Below are positions 1-6,458 of a DNA stretch of 18,566 nt, piece after piece. The position numbers and the translations under genes were made by a program. The DNA lies in contig JAGUWE010000014.1 in assembly GCA_020062525.1 (NCBI GenBank), positions 1 to 18,566 of the forward strand, given 5' to 3'. This DNA comes from Patescibacteria group bacterium (GTDB taxonomy: Bacteria > Patescibacteriota > Patescibacteriia > JAACEG01 > JAGUWE01). The notes below the pieces were generated by a model. It saw nothing but the letters and a program-made list of their open reading frames with translations, was not told the origin of the DNA and ran no database searches. The first letter of the stretch is position 1; each line of letters starts with the position of its first letter.

Positions 1-1069
1 CCAAATAGGAAAATTCTGGCAAATTGGAAAATATTTTTTTGGCTAACTCGGAATAATTTAATAAATCTTTCTTAATAACTAATACTTTGTCGTCATTGAG
101 AAAGTTGGGATTGTTTGACAAGTCAATTATCTCCGGTGACATTTGCTGATTTAACCTTTCTTTTAGCCAATCTAAATTAGTTGTAAAATAAATTTTATCT
201 TTATCTTTTAAGTAACAAATTTGCCAATTAATCTCTGGCGCTCTTTGGCAGCGAAAAATAAAACTCAGATATTTTTCATCTTGAAAAGAAAATTTTTCCG
301 GCTGAATCACTAATTCCATTGCCTCACTACCATCAGGTAGAGTTTTGCTTTTTTCAACAGGTTGAACGAGAGAAATAACTTTAGAAAATAAATTTTCAAA
401 ATTCGCTAAATCTCTTTTATTATAATAGGAAACGGTGCCAAAATAATCAAAAGAAGTTAAATTAGTGATTTCTTGAGTTTTCCTAACAACAACCAATTCT
501 TTGGTTTGGGATATAATTTTGAAAATTATTTTTTTTTCAGCAACTGACAAATTAATTTCTAAATTATCAACCCTTAAAAGTTTTTCTAAATTTAAATTAT
601 CAGTCAAATTAAGTTTTGCTGAATCCAGATTTTTAGCAGCAATTAAAGTTCCGACTGGCAGCTCAATTTTTTTAGTGGATTTGCCGGCTAATTTAAAAGT
701 ATTTCTTTTTTTAAATAATTGTAATTGATAATCAAAAAAATTGGCAAAATTATAAATTTTAGTTAAAAAATTTTCATCTTGAGAAGTAATTTTACCTTCA
801 ATCGCAACTGAAGTTTTTTCTTTTTTTATTTTCAGACCAATATTTTTTATTTTGGCTTTGTCAAAAAAATCCAACCAAAAAACATTTTCTTGTTGAGGTT
901 TTTCTTTTTTTAAAAATTCACGATCTATAATTAAAGAGGGGGTCTTTTGAACTGCTAAAAAACTAATAACACCTAATAAAACTATTACTAAAATTCCTCC
1001 TGAAATAATTTTCCAAGGAGGAATCTTTTTAAAATGATTATAATATTCTTTTAATTTATCTATGGTCAT
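1..1069 (-). CDS. Hypothetical membrane-anchored protein, C-terminus off the window
   Basis: An open frame of about 356 codons runs on the minus strand from an ATG at 1069 to the left edge without a stop, so the C-terminus is missing. The start reads MTIDKLKEYYNHFKK. Residues about 20-40 form one hydrophobic segment (ISGGILVIVLLGVISFLAV), and the rest is a hydrophilic, lysine-rich region with a beta-rich look and no cysteine clusters. This suggests a signal anchor with an outside domain. I do not recognise the family and see no catalytic motif. It lies 137 bp downstream of pnp in the same direction, separated by a long inverted repeat, so it may be a separate transcription unit. No clear Shine-Dalgarno sequence precedes the ATG. 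The frame is convincing because it is long and has a sensible N-terminus; the function is unknown. Confidence 0.8.
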   Translation of the reverse strand, partial: MTIDKLKEYYNHFKKIPPWKIISGGILVIVLLGVISFLAVQKTPSLIIDREFLKKEKPQQENVFWLDFFDKAKIKNIGLKIKKEKTSVAIEGKITSQDENFLTKIYNFANFFDYQLQLFKKRNTFKLAGKSTKKIELPVGTLIAAKNLDSAKLNLTDNLNLEKLLRVDNLEINLSVAEKKIIFKIISQTKELVVVRKTQEITNLTSFDYFGTVSYYNKRDLANFENLFSKVISLVQPVEKSKTLPDGSEAMELVIQPEKFSFQDEKYLSFIFRCQRAPEINWQICYLKDKDKIYFTTNLDWLKERLNQQMSPEIIDLSNNPNFLNDDKVLVIKKDLLNYSELAKKIFSNLPEFSYL

Positions 1070-1071
1070 CT

Positions 1072-1200
1072 AATTAAAACTTAAAGCGAAAAACGAAAAA
1101 GTAAAAACTACAGCGTAAAACTTAAAACTATTTTTATTCTTTTTAAGGGTTTTTAGTTTTTAGTTGTAGTTTTTTAGCTTTACACTTTTAGCTTTTAGTT
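1072..1200. repeat. Long imperfect inverted repeat between pnp and the next gene
   Basis: The spacer downstream of pnp holds two AT-rich arms of about 50 bases (roughly 1072-1130 and 1146-1200) that pair imperfectly around a centre near 1138. The best core is AAAAACTAC (1103-1111) against GTAGTTTTT (1166-1174). Each arm is itself built from short units of the type AAAACTAAAAGC. As RNA from the minus strand it would fold into a long hairpin just after the pnp stop codon and could act as a terminator or a 3'-end stabiliser. It could also be a dispersed intergenic repeat; a similar but shorter motif (AAAACTAATAGCTAA) lies at about 9226-9240. Confidence 0.6.
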
Positions 1201-1206
1201 ATTTAT

Positions 1207-3420
1207 CTAGTGTCTTGATATTTTTCTTCTGAATTTCGGAAAACGGTCATGTCTTGGGCTTTTTTCGCGAAAATGAGATTCACCCTCTGGCTGTGGTTGC
1301 GTAGCTTTAAGTGAAAGATTTATTCTGCCCATTGAATCAATTTCCATCACTTTAACCGGAATCATATCGCCGATATTAACTATATCTTCAACCCGATTAA
1401 CTCGGTAAGGGGCCAATTCGGAAATATGAACTAATCCTTCCTGACCGGGCAGAATCTCAACAAAAGCACCGAAATTTAAAATTCGCGTTACTCGACCTTG
1501 AAAAATCTCGCCAACTTCCACCTTGCGGGTAATATTTTTAATCCACTCAACTGCTTTCTGGGAGGATTCAGGGTTAGTGGAGCAAATTATTACCAAACCG
1601 TCATTTTCAATGTCAATAGTTACGCCGGTTTTATCAATAATTTCATTAATTATTTTACCGCCCGGGCCAATGACTTCACGGATTTTTTCCGGATCAATAT
1701 GAAAAGAAATAATCCTCGGCGCATAAGGCGAAAGATCAGCTCGGGGAATAGAAATTACTTCAGTCATTTTTTCTAAAATCTTAAGTCGAGCAACTCTTGC
1801 TTGTTCTAATGTTTCTTTAATAATGTTGAAAGTCAACCCTTTGGTTTTGGTATCCATCTGGATGGCGGTTATACCCTCAGTAGTACCAGCTACTTTAAAA
1901 TCCATGCCGCCCTGGCCATCTTCTAAATCCTGTAAATCGGTAATAATTTTATAATTACCTTTATCATCAGAAGCCAGACCCATGGCAATGCCAGAGACTG
2001 CTTTTTTAATTGGTACGCCAGCATCCATCAGGGCTAAAGACGAACCGCAAACCGCCGCCATTGAACTTGAACCATTAGAGCCCAAAACTTCGCTCACTAC
2101 GCGAATGGTGTAAGGAAAACTTTCCTGATCGGGCAAAACCGGCAGAATTGCTTTTTCAGCTAAAGAGCCGTGGCCAATTTCTCGCCGCCCTGGCCCGCCT
2201 AATCGGCCAGTCTCGCCAGTGGCAAAAGGCGGAAAATTATAATGGTGTATGTACCGTTTGCGACCAATTTCTTCCATACCGTCTAAAATCTGTTCCTCAG
2301 ACGGCGCACCTAAAGTTACAACTGACAAAACCTGGGTCTCGCCGCGCTGAAACAAAGCCGAACCATGAGTCCTGGGCAGCAGTCCCGCCTCAACCATTAA
2401 TGGTCTAATTTCATCAAGCGCCCGTCCATCAACTCTTTTTCCTTCTTTTAAAATTGCCTCGGAAACGCGACGTTCAACTTCTTTCTCGGCCTCAAAAAGA
2501 GCCAAAGTGATTTTATCAGCTTCAAAGCCCTGGCCAAGCAAATATTGACTTAAGTCCTCTTTTAATTTTTCAACCGCTTCTTTACGTTTGCGCTTGGTTT
2601 CTTTAGCGCTGACAAAAAGATAATGATCCAGGTTTTGACCCAAAAACTCAGTTAATTTTTTTCGTAAAACATCATCCTCCGGTGTCTCAACTGTGCCTTT
2701 GATTTCTTTTAATTCAATCCGTCCAATTTTTTCTTTTATCTCTTCAATCAATTTTAAAACGGGTGAAAAATTTTTAGTTGTAAATTGAATTGCTGCTAAA
2801 ATTTTTTCTTCTGGAACTTCGGAAGCTAAGGCCTCTAACATAACGATTTTTTTTTCAGTTCCAGCTACAATTAAATCAAGGGGATCTTTTTCTCGTTCGG
2901 CATAAGTTGGATTAATAATAAATTTGCCTTCGGCATCAATTCCGACCCTGGCGCCGGCTATTGGCCCAAACCATTTAAGGCCAGAAAGAGCCAAGGCGGC
3001 TGAGGCAGCAATTAAAGCAACTATGTCCGGATCGTTTTCTTGATCAACGGAAAAGACCTCAATTACCACTTGAACTTCACGGTTGTCACCCTCTTTAAAT
3101 AAAGGCCGGATAGCTCGATCAATCAACCGACCAGTGATAATAGCTTCATCAGTGGGTCTGCCTTCTCGTTTAATAAAACGAGAGCCTTTAATTCTGCCCG
3201 CGGCATATAATCTTTCTTCGTAGTCAACGGTTAGAGGAAAAAAATCAATTCCTTGACGCGGTTCTTTAGCCCGGCTGACCGTAGCCAAAACCAAAGTATC
3301 ACCATACCTAACCGAAACTGAAGCAAGGGCCTGTTGGGCTAATTTGCCAATTTCCATTTCCAGAAGTTTTCCGGCCCACTCACTGGAAAACTTATGAATG
3401 TTATTAAGTTTTTTTTCCAT
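1207..3420 (-). CDS. pnp: Polyribonucleotide nucleotidyltransferase (PNPase)
   Basis: PNPase degrades RNA 3' to 5' with phosphate and forms a trimer in the cytoplasm. With the start at 3420 the protein has 737 residues, close to the usual 700-720. Domain order is complete: first RNase PH domain (about 10-220), helical linker (about 230-310), second RNase PH domain (about 315-555), KH (about 573-630, with IGPGGKIINEI) and S1 (about 635-705, with GAFVEILPGQEGLVHISEL). The active-site stretch LEDGQGGMDFKVAGT keeps the two aspartates of the catalytic pair (about 501 and 507). A short basic tail follows S1. An in-frame ATG lies ten codons upstream (3450), but an AAGGTG Shine-Dalgarno at 3427-3432 sits about 8 bases before the ATG at 3420, which decides the start. 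It follows rpsO and a NYN gene in the same direction, an expanded version of the known rpsO-pnp pair. Confidence 0.97.
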   Translation of the reverse strand: MEKKLNNIHKFSSEWAGKLLEMEIGKLAQQALASVSVRYGDTLVLATVSRAKEPRQGIDFFPLTVDYEERLYAAGRIKGSRFIKREGRPTDEAIITGRLIDRAIRPLFKEGDNREVQVVIEVFSVDQENDPDIVALIAASAALALSGLKWFGPIAGARVGIDAEGKFIINPTYAEREKDPLDLIVAGTEKKIVMLEALASEVPEEKILAAIQFTTKNFSPVLKLIEEIKEKIGRIELKEIKGTVETPEDDVLRKKLTEFLGQNLDHYLFVSAKETKRKRKEAVEKLKEDLSQYLLGQGFEADKITLALFEAEKEVERRVSEAILKEGKRVDGRALDEIRPLMVEAGLLPRTHGSALFQRGETQVLSVVTLGAPSEEQILDGMEEIGRKRYIHHYNFPPFATGETGRLGGPGRREIGHGSLAEKAILPVLPDQESFPYTIRVVSEVLGSNGSSSMAAVCGSSLALMDAGVPIKKAVSGIAMGLASDDKGNYKIITDLQDLEDGQGGMDFKVAGTTEGITAIQMDTKTKGLTFNIIKETLEQARVARLKILEKMTEVISIPRADLSPYAPRIISFHIDPEKIREVIGPGGKIINEIIDKTGVTIDIENDGLVIICSTNPESSQKAVEWIKNITRKVEVGEIFQGRVTRILNFGAFVEILPGQEGLVHISELAPYRVNRVEDIVNIGDMIPVKVMEIDSMGRINLSLKATQPQPEGESHFREKSPRHDRFPKFRRKISRH

Positions 3421-3426
3421 AATCAT

Positions 3427-3432
3427 CACCTT
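3427..3432 (-). promoter_or_regulatory. Ribosome binding site of pnp
   Basis: On the minus strand AAAAGGTG precedes ATGATTATGGAA. The AAGGTG core is well spaced from the ATG at 3420. It directly abuts the ATGATT codon pair, so that ATG is too close, and it lies downstream of the ATG at 3450. Few other genes in the window have such a site. Confidence 0.6.
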
Positions 3433-3453
3433 TTCTCTACTAACCAACAAGCT

Positions 3454-3480
3454 TTAGACAATGAAAGTTTCATAGTCTAA
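3454..3480 (-). promoter_or_regulatory. Hairpin in the pnp leader
   Basis: TTAGACAATGA (3454-3464) and TCATAGTCTAA (3470-3480) form an 11-bp stem with one mismatch and a 5-base loop, in the 87-base gap between the NYN gene and the pnp start. There is no U-run after it on the minus strand, so it does not look like a simple terminator. In E. coli the pnp leader folds into a hairpin cut by RNase III and then used for PNPase autoregulation; a similar role here is an inference from position only. Confidence 0.5.
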
Positions 3481-3507
3481 TTGTTTGTCGGCTAATAGAA
3501 TTATTAA

Positions 3508-4014
3508 TTAATTTTTTGTCTTGATTAAAAATTTTTTCTGGCTTAAATCAGTAAAGTCATCCGCTGTTTCGATTAACTTAGCCGAGGTGGTCTTAGCAAA
3601 AGCCATAATTTCCACCAAACAACCTTTATTTTCCTTTAAATAAGAAACTAAAGGCACAAAATCACCATCACCGGTAACTAAGACAATTACATCGAGTCGA
3701 TCAGCCAATTTAATGGCGTCCATAGCCAGTCCAACATCCCAGTCAGCTTTTTTAATTCCGCCATAAAAAATCTGTAAATCCTTGGCTTTGACTTCAAAAC
3801 CCTGTTTGGCTAAAACCTCAAAAAAACTTTCCTCATCAACATTTTTGGATTTAATCACATAAGCAATGGTTCTGATTAATTTGCGAGAAGCGACTGCTTC
3901 TTTTAAAATCTGGGCAAAATTAACACGGCAACCATAAAGATTCTTGGCTGAATGATACATATTAGCCACATCAACAAAAACGCCGATTCGTTGATCTTTG
4001 TATTTTAACATCAT
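3508..4014 (-). CDS. NYN domain (LabA/DUF88-type) PIN-like putative ribonuclease
   Basis: This 168-residue protein is a single NYN domain, a PIN-like fold found in metal-dependent RNases. The family signatures are all present: FVDVANMY (residues 13-20, with D15 and N18), KKADWDVGLAMDA (88-100, with D91, D93 and D99) and VTGDGDFVPLV (113-123, with D116 and D118). These acidic residues would form the metal-binding active site, so it is predicted to be active. No extra RNA-binding domain (LOTUS/OST-HTH) follows. The frame opens with two ATG codons (MM) and has no clear Shine-Dalgarno. It lies 21 bases after rpsO and 87 bases before pnp on the same strand, which suggests a role in RNA processing or decay along with PNPase. 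The RNA target is not known. Confidence 0.9.
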   Translation of the reverse strand: MMLKYKDQRIGVFVDVANMYHSAKNLYGCRVNFAQILKEAVASRKLIRTIAYVIKSKNVDEESFFEVLAKQGFEVKAKDLQIFYGGIKKADWDVGLAMDAIKLADRLDVIVLVTGDGDFVPLVSYLKENKGCLVEIMAFAKTTSAKLIETADDFTDLSQKKFLIKTKN

Positions 4015-4035
4015 AATTTAAGAGCTAATTAGAAA

Positions 4036-4395
4036 TTATTCTTCCTTAACTATTTTCTCTTTTTCTGATTCTGATTCAACCTCAGCAAATAATTCTTCTT
4101 CAAGCACCCTTTCCTCTTCTCTCTTTTTTATGGTTTTAATTTTTAATTTCTTACAAAGCTCTAAATAACTTTTCTCATTCTCTTTTTCTAAATAATGAAG
4201 CAGTGCCCGTCTTTCGCCAACTTTCATAAGTAACCCTCGCCGAGAGGAAAAATCTTTTTTATGTCTTTTGAGATGCTCTGCTAATTGTTTAATTTCCTCG
4301 GTTAAAAGAGCAATTTGGATTTCGGTTGAACCAGTATCATTCTTGTGGGTTTGAAATTTCTGAATAATTTTGTCTTTAGTCTTTTTGTCTAACAT
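4036..4395 (-). CDS. rpsO: Small ribosomal subunit protein uS15 with acidic tail
   Basis: S15 binds the central domain of 16S rRNA and is an early assembly protein. Residues 1-89 match the whole usual protein (about 89 residues), with the conserved DTGSTEIQIALLTEEI (20-35) and HKKDFSSRRGLL (45-56) segments that contact rRNA. Residues about 90-119 are an additional tail rich in glutamate and lysine (KREEERVLEEELFAEVESES and beyond), absent from the textbook protein. The start is supported by GGGAG at 4401-4405 on the minus strand, five bases before the ATG. A hairpin lies just upstream of this site. It is the first gene of the minus-strand unit with the NYN gene and pnp. Confidence 0.97.
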   Translation of the reverse strand: MLDKKTKDKIIQKFQTHKNDTGSTEIQIALLTEEIKQLAEHLKRHKKDFSSRRGLLMKVGERRALLHYLEKENEKSYLELCKKLKIKTIKKREEERVLEEELFAEVESESEKEKIVKEE

Positions 4396-4400
4396 ACTTT

Positions 4401-4445
4401 CTCCCGGCGCTTACCCGAGTTTATTAAAATAGACCAGGGTACCGC
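4401..4445 (-). promoter_or_regulatory. rpsO leader hairpin next to the Shine-Dalgarno
   Basis: On the minus-strand transcript TACCC (4441-4437) pairs with GGGTA (4416-4412), extended past a small internal loop by GCG (4445-4443) with CGC (4409-4407). The base of this stem stops about one base before the GGGAG ribosome binding site (4405-4401) of rpsO. In several bacteria S15 represses its own translation by binding a leader structure that overlaps the start site, using different folds in different phyla. The position fits such a role; the binding itself is inference. Confidence 0.45.
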
Positions 4446-4510
4446 TTTAAATTAATTAAATTTCTTTTAACAAAACCGAATCATCTTTAGCTTAGCATAA
4501 AAGAAATTTT

Positions 4511-4539
4511 TTGACAAGAACTCTAATTTTTGTTAAATT
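4511..4539 (+). promoter_or_regulatory. Sigma-70 type promoter for tRNA-Arg
   Basis: A perfect -35 box TTGACA (4511-4516) is followed after 17 bases by TAAATT (4534-4539), a 4-of-6 match to the -10 consensus. Transcription would start near 4546, about 55 bases before the tRNA. The region between it and the tRNA is almost pure A/T. Confidence 0.55.
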
Positions 4540-4599
4540 AAGGGCGTTATACAAAAATTATTTTTGATATTTTATATTTAATTTTTGATTTTATTTGAT

Positions 4600-4674
4600 G
4601 CCCCTATAGCTCAACGGATAGAGCATCGGCCTTCTAAGCCGAGGACAGAGGTTCAATTCCTCTTAGGGGTACCA
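4600..4674 (+). tRNA. tRNA-Arg (anticodon TCT)
   Basis: A complete cloverleaf can be drawn. Acceptor strands GCCCCTA (4600-4606) and TAGGGGT (4664-4670) pair, with a G-U wobble at position 1-72. The D arm is GCTC/GAGC with an 8-base loop. The anticodon stem TCGGC/GCCGA holds loop CTTCTAA, giving anticodon TCT (4633-4635), which reads AGA arginine codons. The variable loop has 4 bases. The T arm AGAGG/CCTCT has loop TTCAATT. The discriminator is A and CCA (4672-4674) is encoded in the gene. AGA is a common arginine codon in the AT-rich genes here. It is flanked by a promoter upstream and a terminator-like hairpin downstream, so it is probably transcribed alone. Confidence 0.97.
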
Positions 4675-4695
4675 GTAAGAAGAAAAAAGTATGGC

Positions 4696-4742
4696 AAAAT
4701 AAGGATGGTTTGAATTTTTTTAATCCATCTTTATTTTATTTT
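4696..4742 (+). terminator. Terminator-like hairpin after tRNA-Arg
   Basis: AAAATAAGGATGG (4696-4708) pairs with CCATCTTTATTTT (4725-4737) over 13 bp with one G-U pair, and a T-rich stretch follows (ATTTTATTTTTC). It begins 21 bases after the tRNA CCA and lies before ruvB, fitting a Rho-independent terminator, although the stem is AT-rich. Confidence 0.6.
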
Positions 4743-4748
4743 TCAACC

Positions 4749-4777
4749 TTGTTTTTTAGACATAATAATGTTAAAAT
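4749..4777 (+). promoter_or_regulatory. Putative promoter of ruvB
   Basis: TTGTTT (4749-4754) and TAAAAT (4772-4777, 5 of 6 to consensus) are separated by 17 bases. The predicted transcription start, about 6-7 bases later, would fall within a few bases of the ruvB ATG at 4787, giving a leaderless or almost leaderless mRNA. No Shine-Dalgarno precedes that ATG, which agrees with this. Confidence 0.45.
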
Positions 4778-4786
4778 GAAATAACT

Positions 4787-5818
4787 ATGACTCAACAAAA
4801 AGAAGACCGTCTTATCTCTCCCCGAGGTAAAAATGAAGATAATGAATTGGAGCAAACTTTGCGACCAAGACAACTTTCCGATTTTGTTGGTCAGGAAAAA
4901 ATAAAAAGAAATTTAGAGATATTTATGACGGCTGCTCAGAAAAGAAATGAACCGATTGAACATGTTTTACTTTATGGGCCCCCGGGGTTGGGTAAAACCA
5001 CCTTGGCTTATATCATTGCCCATGAAATGGGAGTGAATATCAAGGTTACCTCGGGGCCGGCAATTGAAAAAGCCGGTGATTTAGCCGCTATTTTAACTAA
5101 CTTAGGTGAAGGCGATGTTTTATTTGTTGATGAAATTCATCGTTTAAGTAAAATTATTGAAGAGGTCTTATACCCAGCTATGGAAGAATATGCCATTGAC
5201 ATTGTGATTGGCAAGGGTCCTTCAGCTAGAACTTTAAGATTAGATTTATCTAAATTTACCATTATTGGCGCTACTACTCGCATTGGTCTTCTTTCTTCGC
5301 CACTGCGAGACCGCTTCGGCAATATTTATCGCTTAGATTTCTATGATAACGGTGAAATTGAAAAAATTATTAAAAGAAGTGCTCGTATTCTGAAAATTGA
5401 GTTAGCTAAAGATGCAGCTGAAGCTATTGCCCAGCGCGCTAGAAAGACGCCTCGAGTAGCTAATAGAATTTTAAAAAGGGTTAGAGATTATGCTCAAGTC
5501 AAAGCCGATGGTATTATTACCCCAGAAGTGGCTCGCGAATCTTTAGCCCAACTGGAGGTTGACGAGCTGGGCTTAGATGAAACAGATAGAAAATTACTTG
5601 ATATTATTATCAGTAAATTCAATGGTGGACCGGTTGGTGTTGGTACTTTGGCTACGGCTACAGTAGAAGAAATTGAAACCATTGAAGAAATTTATGAGCC
5701 CTTTCTCATGCAAATTGGTTTTTTACATCGCACCCCACGCGGACGAATGGCAACTCCCGCTGCCTATAAACACTTAGGCAAAAAAGTGCCGAGCAATTTG
5801 ACTGACAAACTCTTTTAA
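4787..5818 (+). CDS. ruvB: Holliday junction branch migration ATPase RuvB
   Basis: RuvB is the hexameric AAA+ motor that, with RuvA, drives branch migration of Holliday junctions in recombination and repair. The 343-residue length is normal. Visible motifs are the lead-in TLRPRQLSDFVGQE (about 24-37), Walker A GPPGLGKTT (64-72), Walker B VLFVDEIHRL (111-120), sensor 1 GATTR (161-165), the arginine-finger region SPLRDRFG (171-178), sensor 2 around TPRVANRILKRVRDYA, and the C-terminal winged helix with FLHRTPRGRMAT. All key residues are present, so it should be active. No ruvA or ruvC lies nearby. The ATG follows a promoter-like sequence by only nine bases and has no ribosome binding site. A short gap and hairpin separate it from the methyltransferase downstream. 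Confidence 0.98.
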   Translation: MTQQKEDRLISPRGKNEDNELEQTLRPRQLSDFVGQEKIKRNLEIFMTAAQKRNEPIEHVLLYGPPGLGKTTLAYIIAHEMGVNIKVTSGPAIEKAGDLAAILTNLGEGDVLFVDEIHRLSKIIEEVLYPAMEEYAIDIVIGKGPSARTLRLDLSKFTIIGATTRIGLLSSPLRDRFGNIYRLDFYDNGEIEKIIKRSARILKIELAKDAAEAIAQRARKTPRVANRILKRVRDYAQVKADGIITPEVARESLAQLEVDELGLDETDRKLLDIIISKFNGGPVGVGTLATATVEEIETIEEIYEPFLMQIGFLHRTPRGRMATPAAYKHLGKKVPSNLTDKLF

Positions 5819-5823
5819 TTTAT

Positions 5824-5850
5824 GTGCATAGCGAAGTGATGCCTATGTGC
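5824..5850 (+). repeat. Small hairpin between ruvB and the methyltransferase gene
   Basis: GTGCATAG (5824-5831) pairs with CTATGTGC (5843-5850) over 8 bp including two G-U pairs, with an 11-base loop. It starts five bases after the ruvB stop. No clear T-run follows, so a terminator function is uncertain. It may instead be a small palindromic repeat or an mRNA-end stabiliser. Confidence 0.4.
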
Positions 5851-5884
5851 TTATGACATTTTCTCTTTCAATAGCGCTGATTTT

Positions 5885-6433
5885 ATGACGATTAATAATT
5901 TTGAAATGATCTGGCGACTAATTCTCATTATTATTCTTGTCCCACTAGTTGCGACTGCTTGGTGGGCTTTTTTTGTGGGCGGGCCTTGGGCGCCAAGTCG
6001 GAAAAAAGATTTCCCGCGAATTTTAAAAATTTTAGCACCTAAAGAAAATGATTTGATTTATGAATTGGGCTGTGGTGATGGCAGATTTTGCGTAGCTTTG
6101 GCTAAAAATTGTGATATTAGGGTAGTTGGTTTTGAGGTCTCGCTTTTGCCTTATTTAATTGCTAAATTACGAGTTTGGTTAAGTTGTTTTGGTAACAAAG
6201 TCAAAATAAAGTATAAAAATTTTTATACCCAAGATTTGTCAACGGCTGATGTAATTTTTTGTTATTTGACTCCTTGGGGACTTCGGAAGTTAAAACCTAA
6301 ATTAGAGCGTGAACTGCGACCGGGGGCAAAGGTTGTTTGTTATTCTTATGCTATTGATGGCTGGCAGCCGGCTTTAAAAGACAAACCCCAAAAAGAATCA
6401 GTGCCGATTTATCTATATATTAAAAATTTTTGA
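5885..6433 (+). CDS. Membrane-anchored class I SAM methyltransferase, aKMT/FAM173-like
   Basis: The 182-residue protein has one N-terminal membrane segment (about 9-31) followed by GGPWAPSRKKDFPRILKIL and a Rossmann methyltransferase domain. Motif I, YELGCGDGRFCVALAK (59-74), is the SAM-binding loop; VGFEV (81-85) carries the acidic residue expected to hold the ribose. Later come a YLTPWGLRKLKPKLERELRPG segment (127-147) and the ending YAIDGWQP. From family knowledge, this order (membrane segment, P-x-x-P-S/T linker, D/ELGxGDGR, then a P-rich strand with LKPKLEKELxPG and a GW/HW-P end) resembles archaeal aKMT and mitochondrial FAM173 protein-lysine methyltransferases. The substrate is unknown; a lysine in a membrane or nearby protein is an inference. 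A second in-frame ATG at residue 8 is possible. It ends just before the flippase gene. Confidence 0.85.
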   Translation: MTINNFEMIWRLILIIILVPLVATAWWAFFVGGPWAPSRKKDFPRILKILAPKENDLIYELGCGDGRFCVALAKNCDIRVVGFEVSLLPYLIAKLRVWLSCFGNKVKIKYKNFYTQDLSTADVIFCYLTPWGLRKLKPKLERELRPGAKVVCYSYAIDGWQPALKDKPQKESVPIYLYIKNF

Positions 6434-6458
6434 CTTTTGACTTTTGAATTATATTATT

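Noticed and set aside
501..728. A plus-strand frame of 75 codons
   Set aside because: It lies opposite the long minus-strand gene at 1-1069, has no ribosome binding site and no recognisable product; it is a shadow frame.
1072..1200. A CRISPR array
   Set aside because: The repeated units are short, irregular and inverted, with no regular spacers.
1498..2408. Plus-strand frames opposite pnp
   Set aside because: They are antisense to conserved PNPase domains and have no family features.
4495..4520. Minus-strand promoter for rpsO (TTGTCA with TATGCT)
   Set aside because: The spacing is only about 12 bases, too short for a sigma-70 promoter, so I do not call it.
5824..5850. A Rho-independent terminator for ruvB
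   Set aside because: The hairpin is short and not followed by a T-run, so I list it only as a hairpin.
6444..6458. Upstream TTG start for the flippase
   Set aside because: It adds only five residues from the intergenic CTTTTGA repeat; ATG at 6459 gives a normal N-terminus.
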